Positions 51,718 to 63,739 of a stretch of 64,000 nt of DNA are shown piece after piece; the first letter of the stretch is position 1; each line of letters starts with the position of its first letter. The notes under the pieces are model-generated. The model was given only the letters and a program-made list of their open reading frames with translations, did no database searches and had not been told where the DNA came from. Origin of the DNA: Phoebastria nigripes (lineage: Eukaryota > Chordata > Aves > Procellariiformes > Diomedeidae). A program made the position numbers and the translations under genes. The stretch covers positions 344,177 through 408,176 of the forward strand of contig JAYKAV010003152.1 in the NCBI GenBank assembly GCA_035582835.1. Direction: 5' to 3'.

Positions 51718-51989
51718 GCACTACCTGTAACCAAAATGCTAATGCCAAAAGCACAAAAAGGAAGAGGCAGAAATTAAAATAAGCCTAACAAATGCCTGGT
51801 GATATGGACCTAGAGCTGTTAAACAGCTCTTTGGGAAAGAAAAGGAGGTGGGACTGGAAGTCTGATATACTGGTTTCTGTCCCACTGAAGTTAAATCCAG
51901 CAAATAAAGAAGTGAGATTACAGGCAATCTAATCCTCCCTGCCTTCCAGACACCTGTTAAAAAGATGACAGAGTTCACAGTGAATCAAC

Positions 51990-52340
51990 AGAGGTGCTGG
52001 TGGAAGGGGGAGGAAGAGGTTGCGCCCCTGCTCTGCTTCACCCGGGTGCTCCCTGTCACTTCTGCACACCAACAGTTGCTGTCGCTATGGCTGTCATCAT
52101 CATTTTCCCATCTGATGTCGGCATGCCGGTGAGGCTGTGTAAGCAGGCAGCCTTCCCAGGGGAGGGAGCCCCACCAGAGGCATACAAGGTGCCTCCATCT
52201 CCCACCCTCCCGCTCATTGCTTCTCTCCCTCCCACTCCTTTCATGGGCTTCTGAGACCCACCTGCCAAGGGCAGCAGCATCTAATGGGATGGGGAATGAC
52301 ACATTGCTTAACCTGCAAAAGGACCAGTGCAGCTGGCCTG
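51990..52340. other. GC-richer island, no gene recognised
   Basis: This patch is distinctly richer in G and C than its surroundings and has open frames on both strands (86 codons plus, 129 codons minus) simply because stop codons are rarer. CpG is present but not dense, so it is not a convincing CpG-island promoter. No LTR ends, LINE motifs or domains were seen. Confidence 0.4.
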
Positions 52341-52989
52341 GCCAAACCAGAGAGATTATCTTTCTACTTACCATAATGCCTAGATTTCAGACCCACTTCT
52401 TTATCAAAGGCAGGAAAAGCACCTTTCAGTCATAACTGAGAATTAGTCAACAGAGCTAGCTCTTTCTTCCTCAGTAAAAGAACTGCTTGACAGGATAAAA
52501 GACTTTAGCAGTTGTTCTCTCTGAAAAAGGGACTTTGATAAGTTTTGATTAAGTTTGTGCTGCTTGATATCAAAATACTCCATCATGTTTTGATTCTTAT
52601 ACTTTTGTTATGTACTAAGTCATACAAACTTTGGCATGTATCTCCTAGAGTGTTTGTCACAAAAAACAAAGGTCTCTGTAGCCGAAACCAAACCCTGTCA
52701 GTGAAACACCTCTAACCCTCTGTCCTAATTAGTCTGTCAAAATTCAACAGTGAGCTGCCCCTGCCAATGTTGGGTTTTTGTGTTTTCTTTTTTTTTTTTT
52801 TATTTCTGATAAAACCTGGTATTTTGGGGTTTTCTCTTTTTAAATGTACTGTATTCCACTTTTAAAATATCATACAAGTGTCACTGTTCCCATCTTTATC
52901 AATTCTTAAAAATTATTTGTATGTGGAAACAGGTGCATATCCTGTGGCTGTAAGGCAGCACAAAGATTGCCCAAGTATAACGTAGTCGG

Positions 52990-53150
52990 GAACACGGATC
53001 CCATCCTTGTCAGGGGATTGGCAGAAATTCAATAAGGAGACACGACTTAGGAAGAGTCCTGATGTCCTTGGGTTAGTGGATAGTGATTAAAAATTGAAGG
53101 TGATATGCTTGGCCAACAAGAAACAAAGCCGATAACTTCTTGGAGGAGAT
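52990..53150 (+). mobile_element. Possible degraded LINE fragment
   Basis: The stretch AAGAGTCCTGATGTCC, then TTAGTGGATAGTGA, then GCTTGGCCAACAAGAAACAA loosely follows the CR1 segment that encodes KDLGVLVD...KLxMSxQCAxxAxKAN in the two good copies. The match is weak and no frame survives, so this may be coincidence. Confidence 0.25.
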
Positions 53151-53760
53151 CCCAGACAGAACCTACCCATCTGGTTTATACATAGTACAACAGCAGGGAC
53201 AAACCAGTATGACTTAGTGGACAATTTCATTATTATGTGAAAATATTACTGATATCAAGAGAATTTTTAGTAAGCACTTACAGAAAAAGAATGGCAGAGC
53301 ATTTTGATCACAGCAAAATTTCTGTAGGAATAGGTAAATAAACTATATTTATGGAGTATACATTTCTAGTAAAAACAATCATAGGCTAGCTGTACTTAAA
53401 ATGACAAATAATGAAGATGTCTTTCTGTCTGAGGAGAAAGGAAAACATAGAAGAAGAACGTGAAATAGCTATTTCTTGATGCACTTTTCAAGTTTTAAAA
53501 ACAGGCAGGTGTATTTTGATATTGTTTTACCTTAAGGTTCACTGCCACTGTCCTGGTTTCAGCTGGGATAGAGTTAATTTTTTTCCTAGTAGTTGGTATA
53601 GTGCTATGTTTTGGATTTAGTATGAGAATAATGTTGATACCACGCTGATGTTTTTAGTTGTTGCTAAGTAGTCTACTAGTCAAGGACTTTTCAGCTTCCC
53701 AAGCTCTGCCAGGTGCACAAGAAGCTGGGAGGGAGCATAGTCAGGACAGCTGACCCAACT

Positions 53761-53809
53761 GGCCAATGGGGTATTCCATACCATATGACATCATGCTCAG
53801 TATATAAAG
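53761..53809 (+). promoter_or_regulatory. LTR promoter: CCAAT box and TATA box
   Basis: CCAAT in GGCCAATGGG at 53761-53770 and TATATAAAG at 53801-53809, with the expected upstream-to-downstream order and spacing for a retroviral U3 promoter. The copy at 11.6 kb has lost the CCAAT box (GACCAAAGGG). Function inferred from motifs only. Confidence 0.5.
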
Positions 53810-53987
53810 CTGGGGGAAGAAGAAGGAAGGGGGGGACGTTCGGAGTGATGGCGTTTGTCTTCCCAAGTCAGTTACGCGTGATGGAGCCCTGCTTTCCTGG
53901 AGATGGCTGAACACCTGCCTGCCGATGGGAAGTAGTGAATGAATTCCTTGTTTTGCTTTGCTTGCGTGCGCGGCTTTTGCTTTACCT

Positions 53988-53993
53988 ATTAAA
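53988..53993 (+). terminator. LTR polyadenylation signal ATTAAA
   Basis: ATTAAA lies downstream of the TATA box and before the LTR end, where the R region signal is expected. The homologous position in the 11.6 kb copy is GTTAAA. Confidence 0.5.
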
Positions 53994-54119
53994 CTGCCTT
54001 TATCTCAACCCACGAGTTTTCTCACTTTTACCCTTCCGATTCTCTCCCCCATCCCACCGGGGGGGAGTGAGTGAGNGGCTGTGTGGTGCTTAGCTGCTGG
54101 CTGGGGTTAAACCACGACA

Positions 54120-57100
54120 GTCACTTCCAGTGTTTTCTTTTTTCTAGGGTATCAAGCAAGTTTTGAATAGTGAAGGTAACAAATACTAGAACAGAAGTGA
54201 TTTCCCCCTCCCCATCCTGCTGCCCCAGAACCTTCAGGTCAAGGTTGGGTGCATTTGTGAGAAAATGCTATAGTTGGACTCAGGCTACTGAGTTTATGCA
54301 GGATTTATGTTTTAACATCTGGGGATGGTGATGTCAGAGACCAGATTACATATTATCAGAACTCCATTGGGCCCCTAGCAAATTTTGCTGGCCTCTTTGT
54401 GAACATTTTTGTTGACAGACAATAGTCATAACTAGTAATGTAAAATTCCTAAACAGAGATGCAAGAAAGAGCAGAGATTTGCAACAACCAACATCTGCCC
54501 CATGAAGACTTTTTAACCACCATGGGTAAAGGGCCTCCTTGTGCACAACCACTGGGCAGCACGTAGAGCAGGGGTACTATGGCTGTAGCTCTTCTGGACA
54601 GGAAGATAGAACTCAAAGGAAGGGTTTACAAAAGGGTATGGTTTGTAACTACATTCACTACAGTAAATATGTTGTGCTATAAGCACCATGCTTAATTTGG
54701 AGGCTTCTACAGATGATATCTATATAGTTTTATTGTTCTTTCAGCATCTCAGTGTTAGTTGGGCAGATGATTTTATTGCAATGTCTCCTGGGAGTGTTTG
54801 CTTTTTGGGGTGGCTGAGTTGGAACAGGAGCACCACTGCTGCTTGGCAGCCTGCACCTGCACTCACCTGCACCGCTACTTTTGCATGGTATCTACCAGAT
54901 CGCTCCAACTGTAGACTTATGTGACTGAGCTTTGTAGCTGAGGCAGGAAAACACCATTTCTCTGTTTATTTTTGCACATTCATCTATTGTTGTCCCTGGT
55001 GTTCTAACAGAGAAGTGAACCACAAAAAAAGAGTTCACGTTTAAATATAACCTTTGTACAGGTGTGACCTTGGTATTGGTTGCTCTTTCTGTGGGCACCA
55101 GCAGCAATAATTTACTTTGGGGAGCATGTTAACATCCATTATCTGTCAAAACAATTGGTAAAAGGAAACATTGCTGTTAATGTTTTTTACTAAAGAACGT
55201 GCTAATTGTTGTCAGCACTTGAAATTGCTAGATCTTGATGTTTAAATGCCAAATTCTAATTTAATATACCTACTGTCGAAAAACTGTCATTTAAAAATGG
55301 AAAAAATACTTAATTGGGGATCTTAAGGACACCCTTCCCAGCTGCCCAAGCTGCACAAGCTCCTTATTTCATGTGGTTTTTATAAAAAAAATAACAATTA
55401 TTTTTCATGCCAGCAGTCTAACACAGACTGGAAGTGACCTGCAGGATGCTTAGGTTTACCTCCAGAGCCTACATACTGGCAGGGCTGAGCAGTTTATCAC
55501 TTGCCTGATCAGGCATCTCATCACAGCCTGACTATGACCGAGCCTGTCATGGGTCTTGATCTGATAAGATTTCTTGGAGGACGCCCAGTGCCACTGTGCA
55601 GATCACACCATAAATGAGAGAACGAGTCATAAGGGGGTTAGCGGAGGCAATGGTTCTCCCTTTACGTAGTGTCTGGTGTCAAGACCTGCTGCATTCTCCG
55701 TAACGGGGAGGGCATAAACCTGTTCCATGCTTTTTCAGGGAGCAGAAGTCTGTTTTCCCCTTTTCTAGGTGTGGTTTGTAGGCTTTAGGCCACAGAGTAA
55801 TTTTTCTTCTCCCTCTTTGGCCCAGTCTTTTTCACAAGGCACATTTTAAGAGCAAAGGAGGAGAGGGCAGTCTCTGTGCTCATACTGCTTGATCACTGCC
55901 TAGTTTTTACAGTCCCCATGGACAAACTGCCACCTTAACGCCACCTGTACAGGAGTACAGAGTGATACAAGATAATACAACTGTAGTTCTTGAAGCCAGG
56001 AAGCAAGACAGTCCTAGTGAGAGTTGCAACGAGGGGTCTGGGTCCCACCTGGATCCCCCCTGGCAAGTAGGAACTGAATATGGAGCATCTGCTTCACTGG
56101 TACATCTCTAGCGCTGTGTCTGAGGAACTGTTTTGTAAAAGGCGGGCATTTCCTCTCCTCCTGCCTCCTGGAAAAGTGCAACAGCAAGCCCTGCTTAATT
56201 CTTGAAGAGTGAGACGATGGGCACCCACACTCATGAAGGGGTTTTGGTAATTGATCCCATGAGGGATCTACCTTCACCTGTAAGTGGGGCACTTGCAGTG
56301 CGAGGGTTTAAGACTCTCCCTTCTCAACCTCTCTCTATCAACTAAGCTGGAGGCAACTCCATTTTAGCAAGCAGCTCTTCTAGAACCCTTTTAGAGGAAA
56401 TTAACTCTTTGACTGCTTTGAATAGTTTACCTTTTTCAGGCAACTAGAAACCATCAGTAACCAGGTACTAGTAAGTCCTTTTTGGCAATGTAAGGCTGGG
56501 CCCATTTTGAGATTAACAGTGGTAAAAACTGTCTCAGAAGAGGTTTTACCTGCCCTTATCTACCTAGTGAATTGTTCATTTGAGGAACGCTCTTTCTAAG
56601 GCACATTATCTGCAACTGGAAAATACTCAGTGATATTTTTCCTTCTTTTTTTTCATGTTCTTCAGTTTAGAGAAAAAAGACGAAGAAAAGATGGGAGGAA
56701 TAAGGATGTCCAGATGGAGAGAAAAATAGTGCTATTAAAAAGCCTGAACCCTCTGCTTCCCTGCCCAGGCAGCATGTAGGAGAGTAGTCCCCCTGCAAAG
56801 CAGTCAACTGAGCCCTGCTGGCAGCTCTCTTAAGATCAGTTCCCTTCTGATGTAGGAGCTGGCGCTGTCTGATGCATGTAAAGAGCAATAAAAAACTGAA
56901 GCATAACTGGGATTGTCTGACAATCTGCTTCTGAGAAAAGAGATGGAATGAACAGAAAAAAACCTGAAGGAAATTGAAAAACTCATTATAGGTTTTAATC
57001 ACAAAGTATCTTTAATAGATATTTGTGGTGATTTAGTTTTTTAATTTGATATAAATAGTTTTAAAAAAAAAAGAAAAAAAGAGAAGGAAAAGGAAAATCT

Positions 57101-60100
57101 GGTGCTCTTGAGCTTTCATTAGTATACAGAGATCTTTCCTGTGCATTAAGTTGGGGCAGAGTGCAGAATGTGTCCCCTGGTGTGAGTGCTGAACAGCAAT
57201 GCCTTACTGGAGAGCTAGACACACACAAACATGATGTGTGAGTGAAATAATGTTAAAAGGATGTGTAGACATGGGTTTTTTTCGACACAGCAGGAGACAA
57301 GCAACACAAAAGTTAGGTATCTTTCCAAGAGTCACAAAACAAGTTTCTGAAAGAGGTAAGTCCAGAGCTTATTTCCTGACTAGCGGTTCTTGCATTGCTG
57401 TATATGTTACTTCTCATGTTTTATTTGATTTCCGTAAAGTTTCTGAGGATCACTGTAGCTATAAATAAAGGACCCTAAAGTGAGCATAAATTTGAATTCA
57501 GTTGGTGGAGTCTCGCTTAGACTGCTGCAGTATAGGAGTACTGTTTTGTTTTCTTGTCTATGCCAAACTTTAATGGCCTGCTGCAGTTTTGCAGCTTTCA
57601 GGAATAAAGTCAAAAAGGCCCGGTCTTCTGCACCTGCCATTCTGTAAGACATATATATTTTTATCATCTTGATTTGCTTAAATATTAGGTTTAATATATA
57701 TTGCAAACGGTAACTGTTTTGGGTATAGGTGGAAATCTCAGACCTGCTGCAAATGATCTGCTTCAGTTTCAAATCCGAGTGCATTATGATTCTTTGCAAT
57801 GCAAGTAATACGTAAGTATTTTAGCAGGCTGCGGTTTTAACTGTATCTAGCAGCTCTTGACTTTTGTGCTTTACTCATTTTAAATGTTAAGTGAAAATAA
57901 AAGGTTTTTCACTATTTCTGAATATTTTTACTCAAATTACGGAATAGTTTCCAGGAAAACTATTATTTTCGTTATATAGCCTGCTGATCACATTTTGAAA
58001 TAAGTCCTTTCTGTTGCATGCTTGGACTTTGTAGCTAATATTTTCCTCCTCTCTATCTTCTAAACATTTATGCATTTTATTTTTATACAAGTGGGTAATA
58101 GTAAAAGAATATTTTCAACTTAAAATATGTAGCTGTAAGAAATGAAAGTCCGGCTCTCTGAAGTGTGCTACTTAGCACTGTGGTAAAATGATTCAAATGT
58201 CTGGTACAGCAAGAATTTAGAAATGTCAGGCTTTAGCTAGCCAGACTAAAATACAGAGAAATAGATTAAGATGACTTGATATTGTAGTAAAGTGGTTGGT
58301 ACTACAAAGGACAGTGACCCACTTTTAATAAAGAAGGAGAGATCAGCTCTTATTCTATATACATTGATTTTTTTTTAGATGACTTGACTTGTAAAAGCAG
58401 GAGACCTATGTCTATTTCCGGATTCAATTATCTGGATGGCACTAAGTATGTCAATCGTATATACATTCATTCAAAGAAATGCTGTTAATATATTCCAAGG
58501 GGAACAGCTCAGATAGCAGTGAATGCCAAAGCTAAACTTCTACCTATGTATTTAGTTCTACTCATCAATATGTACGTAACAAGGCTTGAGATTTTACTTT
58601 GGTCAAAGACGTGTCTGGGATCACGTAATTGTAGTCCCTGGGATAGTCCCTAGGTATGAAAGGGAGTATCCTGTCATATCCTTACTGCTTGTAGAAGAGA
58701 GACTAGTTTCACAGGAAAACAGAATGTCTTCCCATCACCTGAATTTCAGAGCTAATGATGGGCTTGAGTGTAGCTGTAGGTCTGTGTGCTGTATGAGGTG
58801 TTTCAACATGAGTTGCTGTTTGATGGTATGAAGATGAACATAAAAGGCAGGGGTAGGGACACTGGAAGTGTTTGCTAATGAGCATCTATTGAACACAACT
58901 ATAACAAAACATCCTGATCTATAAACTTTATGACACCGTACATCACTGATCACTATGCCCACTCCCTGAGTCATGTGGACTCAAGAAGTCACACCGAGAT
59001 CCTGTTCTTTTTGGTGGGAGAGACGGGAACTTGACAGGTGGTCCTTCTCTGTCCTTTTTTAATGGTGTCAGTGGTGATGGGGCTACTGTTTTCTATAGTG
59101 TTACTACTATGTTATCTATGCGTTAATCCTCATTACATGCACTACTACACTGCACACAAATGATCAAGGCATAGTAGACCTTATCGGAACATATATGTTT
59201 GGCAAGGCAACGATGTCAGTCTAGTTTCAGGTCACCCCCTCCTGGTTTTGTATCATCAAAGCTTTTTGTATCAACAGCAGTTTTGTTTCAACAAGCGAAA
59301 TCCTGTATATCAGCAAAAAGTTTCTCCACAGTTGCAATTCACAGCAAAATACAAGTTTTAGAGCTCGGGTGAGCAATAATGACCTGTGAATGTCAGCCTA
59401 AGCAATGGTGTAGGCCCATGTTAGCCTAAACAGGACTTGTGGCAAGGTTGTGGCAGGGGTTCCAGCAATACTTATAGCTGTAGTATCTGAGGCTTTTGTG
59501 ATGTGACAGGGGACTATGCTAGCCTTCAGATAGTCAAGGAGTAGCAAAGAAGACAAAATGATTCAATGGTTCATGAAACTCCTGTTGCCAACACAAAAAA
59601 GTGTTCTCAGTTGTCTCATCCCTTCCCTACCAAAGGATAGCCTTATCCTTTGTCATGGTTTAAACAGAGAAAACTTCATATTTAAGGCTGTTTGGTACCC
59701 AACTGTTTGCATTGCTCAGTGATGACAGGGTTCGCTTCACTACCAAGCTACCTTTCATAATTATATTAGGTGAATAAATAATTTCTGATGCTACTTTGTT
59801 GCTTTGTGCTGATTATTCTGGAAACTCATATTCTAGATTCTTATCTTCTGAAGAACAATGCATGCGTTTTAACCATGTACAAAAAAGCAGTGAAACCAGT
59901 GGAAACTGATTTGTTACTGTGCTGAAACCAAGCAAACAAACAAACCTGGAGTTGTATTCTCTCTTCAGATTTCCTTGAAGCAGTGATCCATTCTGGAAGT
60001 GGCAGGGGGGAGCTTGCAACCGTCTTGTCTTTAAGCTCTTGTCCCAATGTGCAGAGCTATTTTCTCAATGACTTATAGATGGCAAAAAGATTCACCAGGT

Positions 60101-61089
60101 CTTTCACCCAAGGTAGCACTTACGTGACAATAATGTCTGGGTAACTCTGAGATATTCTGATAACTCTGTAGCAACTGACAACTAGTTTTATTTAATCAGG
60201 AAATGGTAATTTTTGAATGAATTGCACAAAACTTGAAAATTCTCTTGTGAACCTTTTTGTTTAATTTTTGTGTCAACTCTCAGTTCAGTGGTAATGACTT
60301 AAAAACCTGATTCTAGTTGCCATCTAATGGCTTACTACTGTTTCTCCATTCCAGTCTTGTGTAGAACTCCCTTTGCCAGCAAAACAGGTTTGCATTTAGC
60401 ATGATTATATTCAAAACTTGAAATAACTAAGAATTACTAAACTAAAATCTCAATGTTGATATTCTGGTATGATGCTTTTTTCTTTGCAGCCAGACCTTCA
60501 GTGTTGTAAAATAATTGTTTCATTTGTCAGAGTATAAGCAGTATGTCAATATTTCATGAAATTAGGCCCTGTCTCACCGTAATTAAATTACTCAGGTTTA
60601 CAGGTCTTTGTAAAGAGTCTAGTAAATTGTTTCTTAGCCTGGAAAGGGCTCATCACCTTCAGCAATTTTGGAAAACGTAGACAGAATTCTTTATCTACAC
60701 TGTTTTCCTGCTGTTTGCTCTAAAATTGCCTACTATTTGCACTGAAATTGGATTTGGGGAGGAGAGGGTTGCACTCCCTGACCGCTTCTGAGATTCATAT
60801 ATGTCACTGAACAGCTTTAAATAAAAATGGCGGAAGGCAGTCACCTTAAGCTGTTTAATTAAACTGGGAAAATTACAGGAAAAAAACTTGCATGGATTTA
60901 TGCTGGGAAGTATATCATATGTGTACTGGATTTTTAACAGGTTTGTCTGCACAAAGCTCCTATGATGCATTTGTCTCTTTTGAGCATATATGAGAAATTG
61001 AATATTCTGTCTACAAATGACTTCTTCACATTCTGTTGGGGAAGAGGTTTCCATAACAAAGATTTAGTAAGTATTCTAAAGCTTCATCA
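54120..61089. other. Noncoding stretch, one possible old CR1 tail
   Basis: No gene recognised. A faint minus-strand CR1-like patch lies near 55420-55580. GC content is moderately raised at about 55.4-56.3 kb. The 130-codon minus frame at 57407-57799 and the 119-codon minus frame at 60695-61054 have no recognisable domain; the latter ends just before the CR1 insertion. Confidence 0.5.
55420..55580 (-). mobile_element. Possible degraded CR1 3' end, reverse strand
   Basis: CAGACTGGAAGTGACCTGCA followed by GTTTACCTCC and a GCAGGGCTGAGCAG stretch resembles the reverse complement of a CR1 untranslated tail (…ACTGGAAGGGACCT…, …CCAACC…, …GCAGGGC…). Terminal repeats are not preserved, and the similarity is patchy. 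Confidence 0.33.
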
Positions 61090-63739
61090 GGGGCCCAACT
61101 GAAATGCCTCTATGCAAATACAGGTAGCATGGGGAATAAACAAGAGGAGTTAGAGACATGTGCACGCCTGCAGGGCTATGATCTTATTGGCATCACGGAG
61201 ATGCGGTGGGATGGCTCCTATAATTGGAGTGTTGGAATGGAAGGATACAGGGTTTTTAGGAAGGACAGGCAGGGGAGACGAGGAGGCGATGTCACTCTCT
61301 ATGTCAATGACCAGCTGGAGTGCATGGAGCTCCTCCTGGGGATGCAGGATGCAGGATGACCAAGAGCTTATGGGTCAGGATTAAGGGGACAGGTGACATT
61401 ACAGTGGGGGTCTGCTACAGGCCACCTGACCGGGAAGACCAAGCGGATGAGGCCCTCTATAGACAGATAGGAGCAGCCTCACGGTCACAAGCCCTGGTCC
61501 TCATGGGGGACTTCAACCACCCCAATATCTGTTGGACGGACAACTCGGCAGGGCATAAGCAATCCGGCAGGTTCTTGGAATGCTTCGATGATAACTTCCT
61601 CTCCAAGTGGTAGAGAAGCCAATGAAGAGAGGTGCTATGCTGGACCTTGTTCTCACCAACAAGGAGGGGCTGGTGGGGAATGTGAAGCTCAAGGGCAGCC
61701 TTGGCTGCAGTGACCATGAAATGGTGGAGTTCAAGATCCTCAGGGCACCGAGGAGGGCATGCAGCAGGCTCACTACCCTGGACTTCAGGAGAGCAGACTT
61801 TGGCCTCCTCAGGGATCTACTTGGTAGAGTGCCATGGGACAAAGCCCTGGAGGGAAGAGGGGCCGAAGAAAGCTGGTTCAAAGATCACCTCCTCTAAGCT
61901 CAGGAGTGAGGCATCCCAACAAAGAGGAAGTCAGGCAAAAACACCAGGAGGCCTGCATGGATGAACAAGGAGCTCCTGGACAAACTCAAAAAGGAAGCTT
62001 ACAGAGGGTAGAAGCAAGCACATGTAGCCTGGGAGGAATATAAAGAAATTGTCTGAGCAGCCAGGGATCAGGTTAGGAAAGCTAAAGCCCTGATAGAATT
62101 AAATCTGGCCAGGGATGTCAAGGGCAACAAGAAAAGATTCTATAGGTACGTTGGGGATAAAAGGAAGACAAGGGAAAACATGGGCCCTCTCCAGAACGAA
62201 ACAGGAGACCTGGTTACCCAGGATATGGAGAAGGCGGAGGTACTCAATGATTTTTTTGCCTCAGTCTTCACCAGCAAGTGCTCGAGCCTCACCACCCAAG
62301 CTGCAGAAGACAAAGGCGGGGACTGGGAGAATGAAAAGCCACCCACTGTAGGAGAAGATCAGGTTCAAGACCATCTAAGGAGCCTGAAGGTGCACAAGTC
62401 CATGGGACCTGATGAGATCCATCCGTGAGTCCTGAGGGAACTGGTGGATGAAGTTGCTAAGCCACTATCTGTCGTATTTGAGAAGTCGTGGCAGTCTGGT
62501 GAAGTTCCCACTGACTGGAAAAGGGGAAACATAACCCCCATTTTTAAAAAGGGGAAGAAAGAAGACCCGGGAAACTACAGGCCAGTCAGTCTCACCTCTG
62601 TGCGTGGGAAGATCATGGCACAGGTCCTCCTGGAAGCTATGCTAAGGCACATGGAGGACAGGGAGGTGATTCGAGACAGCCAGCATGGCTTCACCAAGGG
62701 CAAGTCCTGCCTGACCAACCTAGTGGGCTTCTGTGATGGAGTGACTACACCAGTGGACATGGGAAGAGCTACAGATGTCATCTATCTGGATGTCTGTAAG
62801 GCCTTTGACATGGTCCCCCACAACATCCTTCTCTCTAAACTGGAGAGATACGGATTTGATGGGTGGACCATCTGGTGGGTGAGGAATTGGTTGGATGGTC
62901 TCATCCAGAAGGTAGTGGTCAACGGTTCAATGTCCAGACGGAGATTGGTGATGAATGATGTCCCTCAGGGGTCTGTACTGGGACCCATACTGTTTAATAC
63001 CTTCATCAATGGCACAGACAGTGGGATCGAGTGCACCCTCAGCAAGTTTGCAGACGACACCAAGCTGAGTGGTGCAGTNGACACGCCTGAGGGACGGGAT
63101 GCCATCCAGAGGGACCTGGACAAGCTTGAGAAGTGGGCCCATATGAACCCCATGAGGTTCAACAAGGCCTGCACCTGGGTCGGGGCAACCCCCTGTATCA
63201 ATACAGGCTGGGGGATGAAGGGATTGAGAGCAGCCCTGCCAAGAAGGACTTGGGGGTACTGGTGGATGAAAAGCTGGACATGAGCCGACAATGTGCGTTC
63301 GCAGCCCAGAAGGCCAACCACACCCTGGGCTGCATCAAAAGAAGCGTGGCCAGCAGGTCGAGGGAGGTGATTCTGCCCCTCTACTCTACTCTGCTGAGAC
63401 TGCACCTGGAGTACTGCATCCAGCTCTGTGGACCTCAGCACAAGAAAGACATAGACCTGTTGGAGCGGGTCCAGAGGAAGGCCATGAAAATGATCAGGGG
63501 GATGGAACGCCTGAGAAGAAAGGCTGAGAGAGCTGGGGTTGTTCAGCCTGGAGAAGAGAAGGCTCTGGGGAAACCTTACTGCAGCCTTTCTGTGTTTAAA
63601 GGGAGCTTATAAGAAAGATGGGGACAGACTTTTTAGCAGGGCCTGTTGCAACAGGACAAGGGGGAATGGTTTTAAACTAAAAGAGGGTAGATTTTGACTA
63701 GATATAAGGAAAAAATTTTTTACGCTGAGGGTGGTGAAA
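61090..63739 (+). mobile_element. CR1 LINE with endonuclease and RT, interrupted
   Basis: About 2.65 kb of CR1, the longest element in the window. It starts within ORF2 just upstream of the endonuclease (CTGAAATGCCTCTATGC near 61100) and runs through the reverse transcriptase to GCTGAGGGTGGTGAAA at 63739, where an LTR has been inserted. The CR1 3' untranslated region and tail must lie to the right of that LTR, outside the window. The element is of a different subfamily from the 18.3 kb copy, judging from many amino-acid differences in the shared RT region. One N lies at 63079. The left boundary is estimated to about 10 bases. Confidence 0.97.
61105..63739 (+). pseudogene. CR1 ORF2 endonuclease-RT, inactivated
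   Basis: Broken copy of the two-domain CR1 protein. The APE-type endonuclease nicks target DNA; motifs visible are ITEMRWDG (about 61189), LMGDFNHPN (about 61502) and CSDHEMVEF (about 61707). These carry the usual catalytic E, D and DH residues. The RT part follows: [44 protein letters not shown] (motif A), [14 protein letters not shown] (motif B) and FADDTKLSG (motif C, both aspartates intact at 63053-63058). Lesions: frame changes near 61350 and 61600; stops in the main frame at 61895, 62009, 62054 and 62426 (the last two fit CGA to TGA); a deletion with frameshift near 63166; another shift near 63515. It therefore cannot make a full protein although its RT active site survives. Confidence 0.95.

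Larger units (their letters stand above)
45182..53548. other. Noncoding stretch with small duplications
   Basis: No gene recognised. It contains an exact 18-base tandem duplication (47503), a (TTTTA)n repeat (50553-50592), a 40-base imperfect duplication (51638-51717), a poly(T) run at 52788-52800 and a GC-richer patch at 51990-52340. A faint LINE-like stretch lies at about 52990-53150. A 69-codon minus-strand frame at 47002-47211 begins with a hydrophobic, signal-anchor-like run but has no other support. Confidence 0.5.
53549..54119 (+). mobile_element. Solo LTR, avian ERVL-like family, copy 3
   Basis: A complete 571 bp LTR from TGTCCTGGTTTCAGCTGGGA to GGGTTAAACCACGACA. The five bases before it (GCCAC) and after it (GTCAC) agree at four of five positions, consistent with a 5 bp target duplication with one transition; five-base duplications are typical of class III (ERVL) elements. 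Promoter elements in order are CCAAT (GGCCAATGGG at 53761), a decayed CRE (TGACATCA), a TATA box (TATATAAAG at 53801), and a polyadenylation signal ATTAAA at 53988-53993. No retroviral gag, pol or env lies on either side, so it is a solo LTR. It is close to the 29.57 kb fragment and more distant from the 11.6 kb copy. One N lies at 54076. The 65-codon frame at 53713-53910 is LTR sequence, not a gene. Confidence 0.92.

Noticed and set aside
57407..57799. A 130-codon minus-strand open frame.
   Set aside because: No recognisable motif; rich in K, I, Y and S as expected from A/T-rich chance frames.
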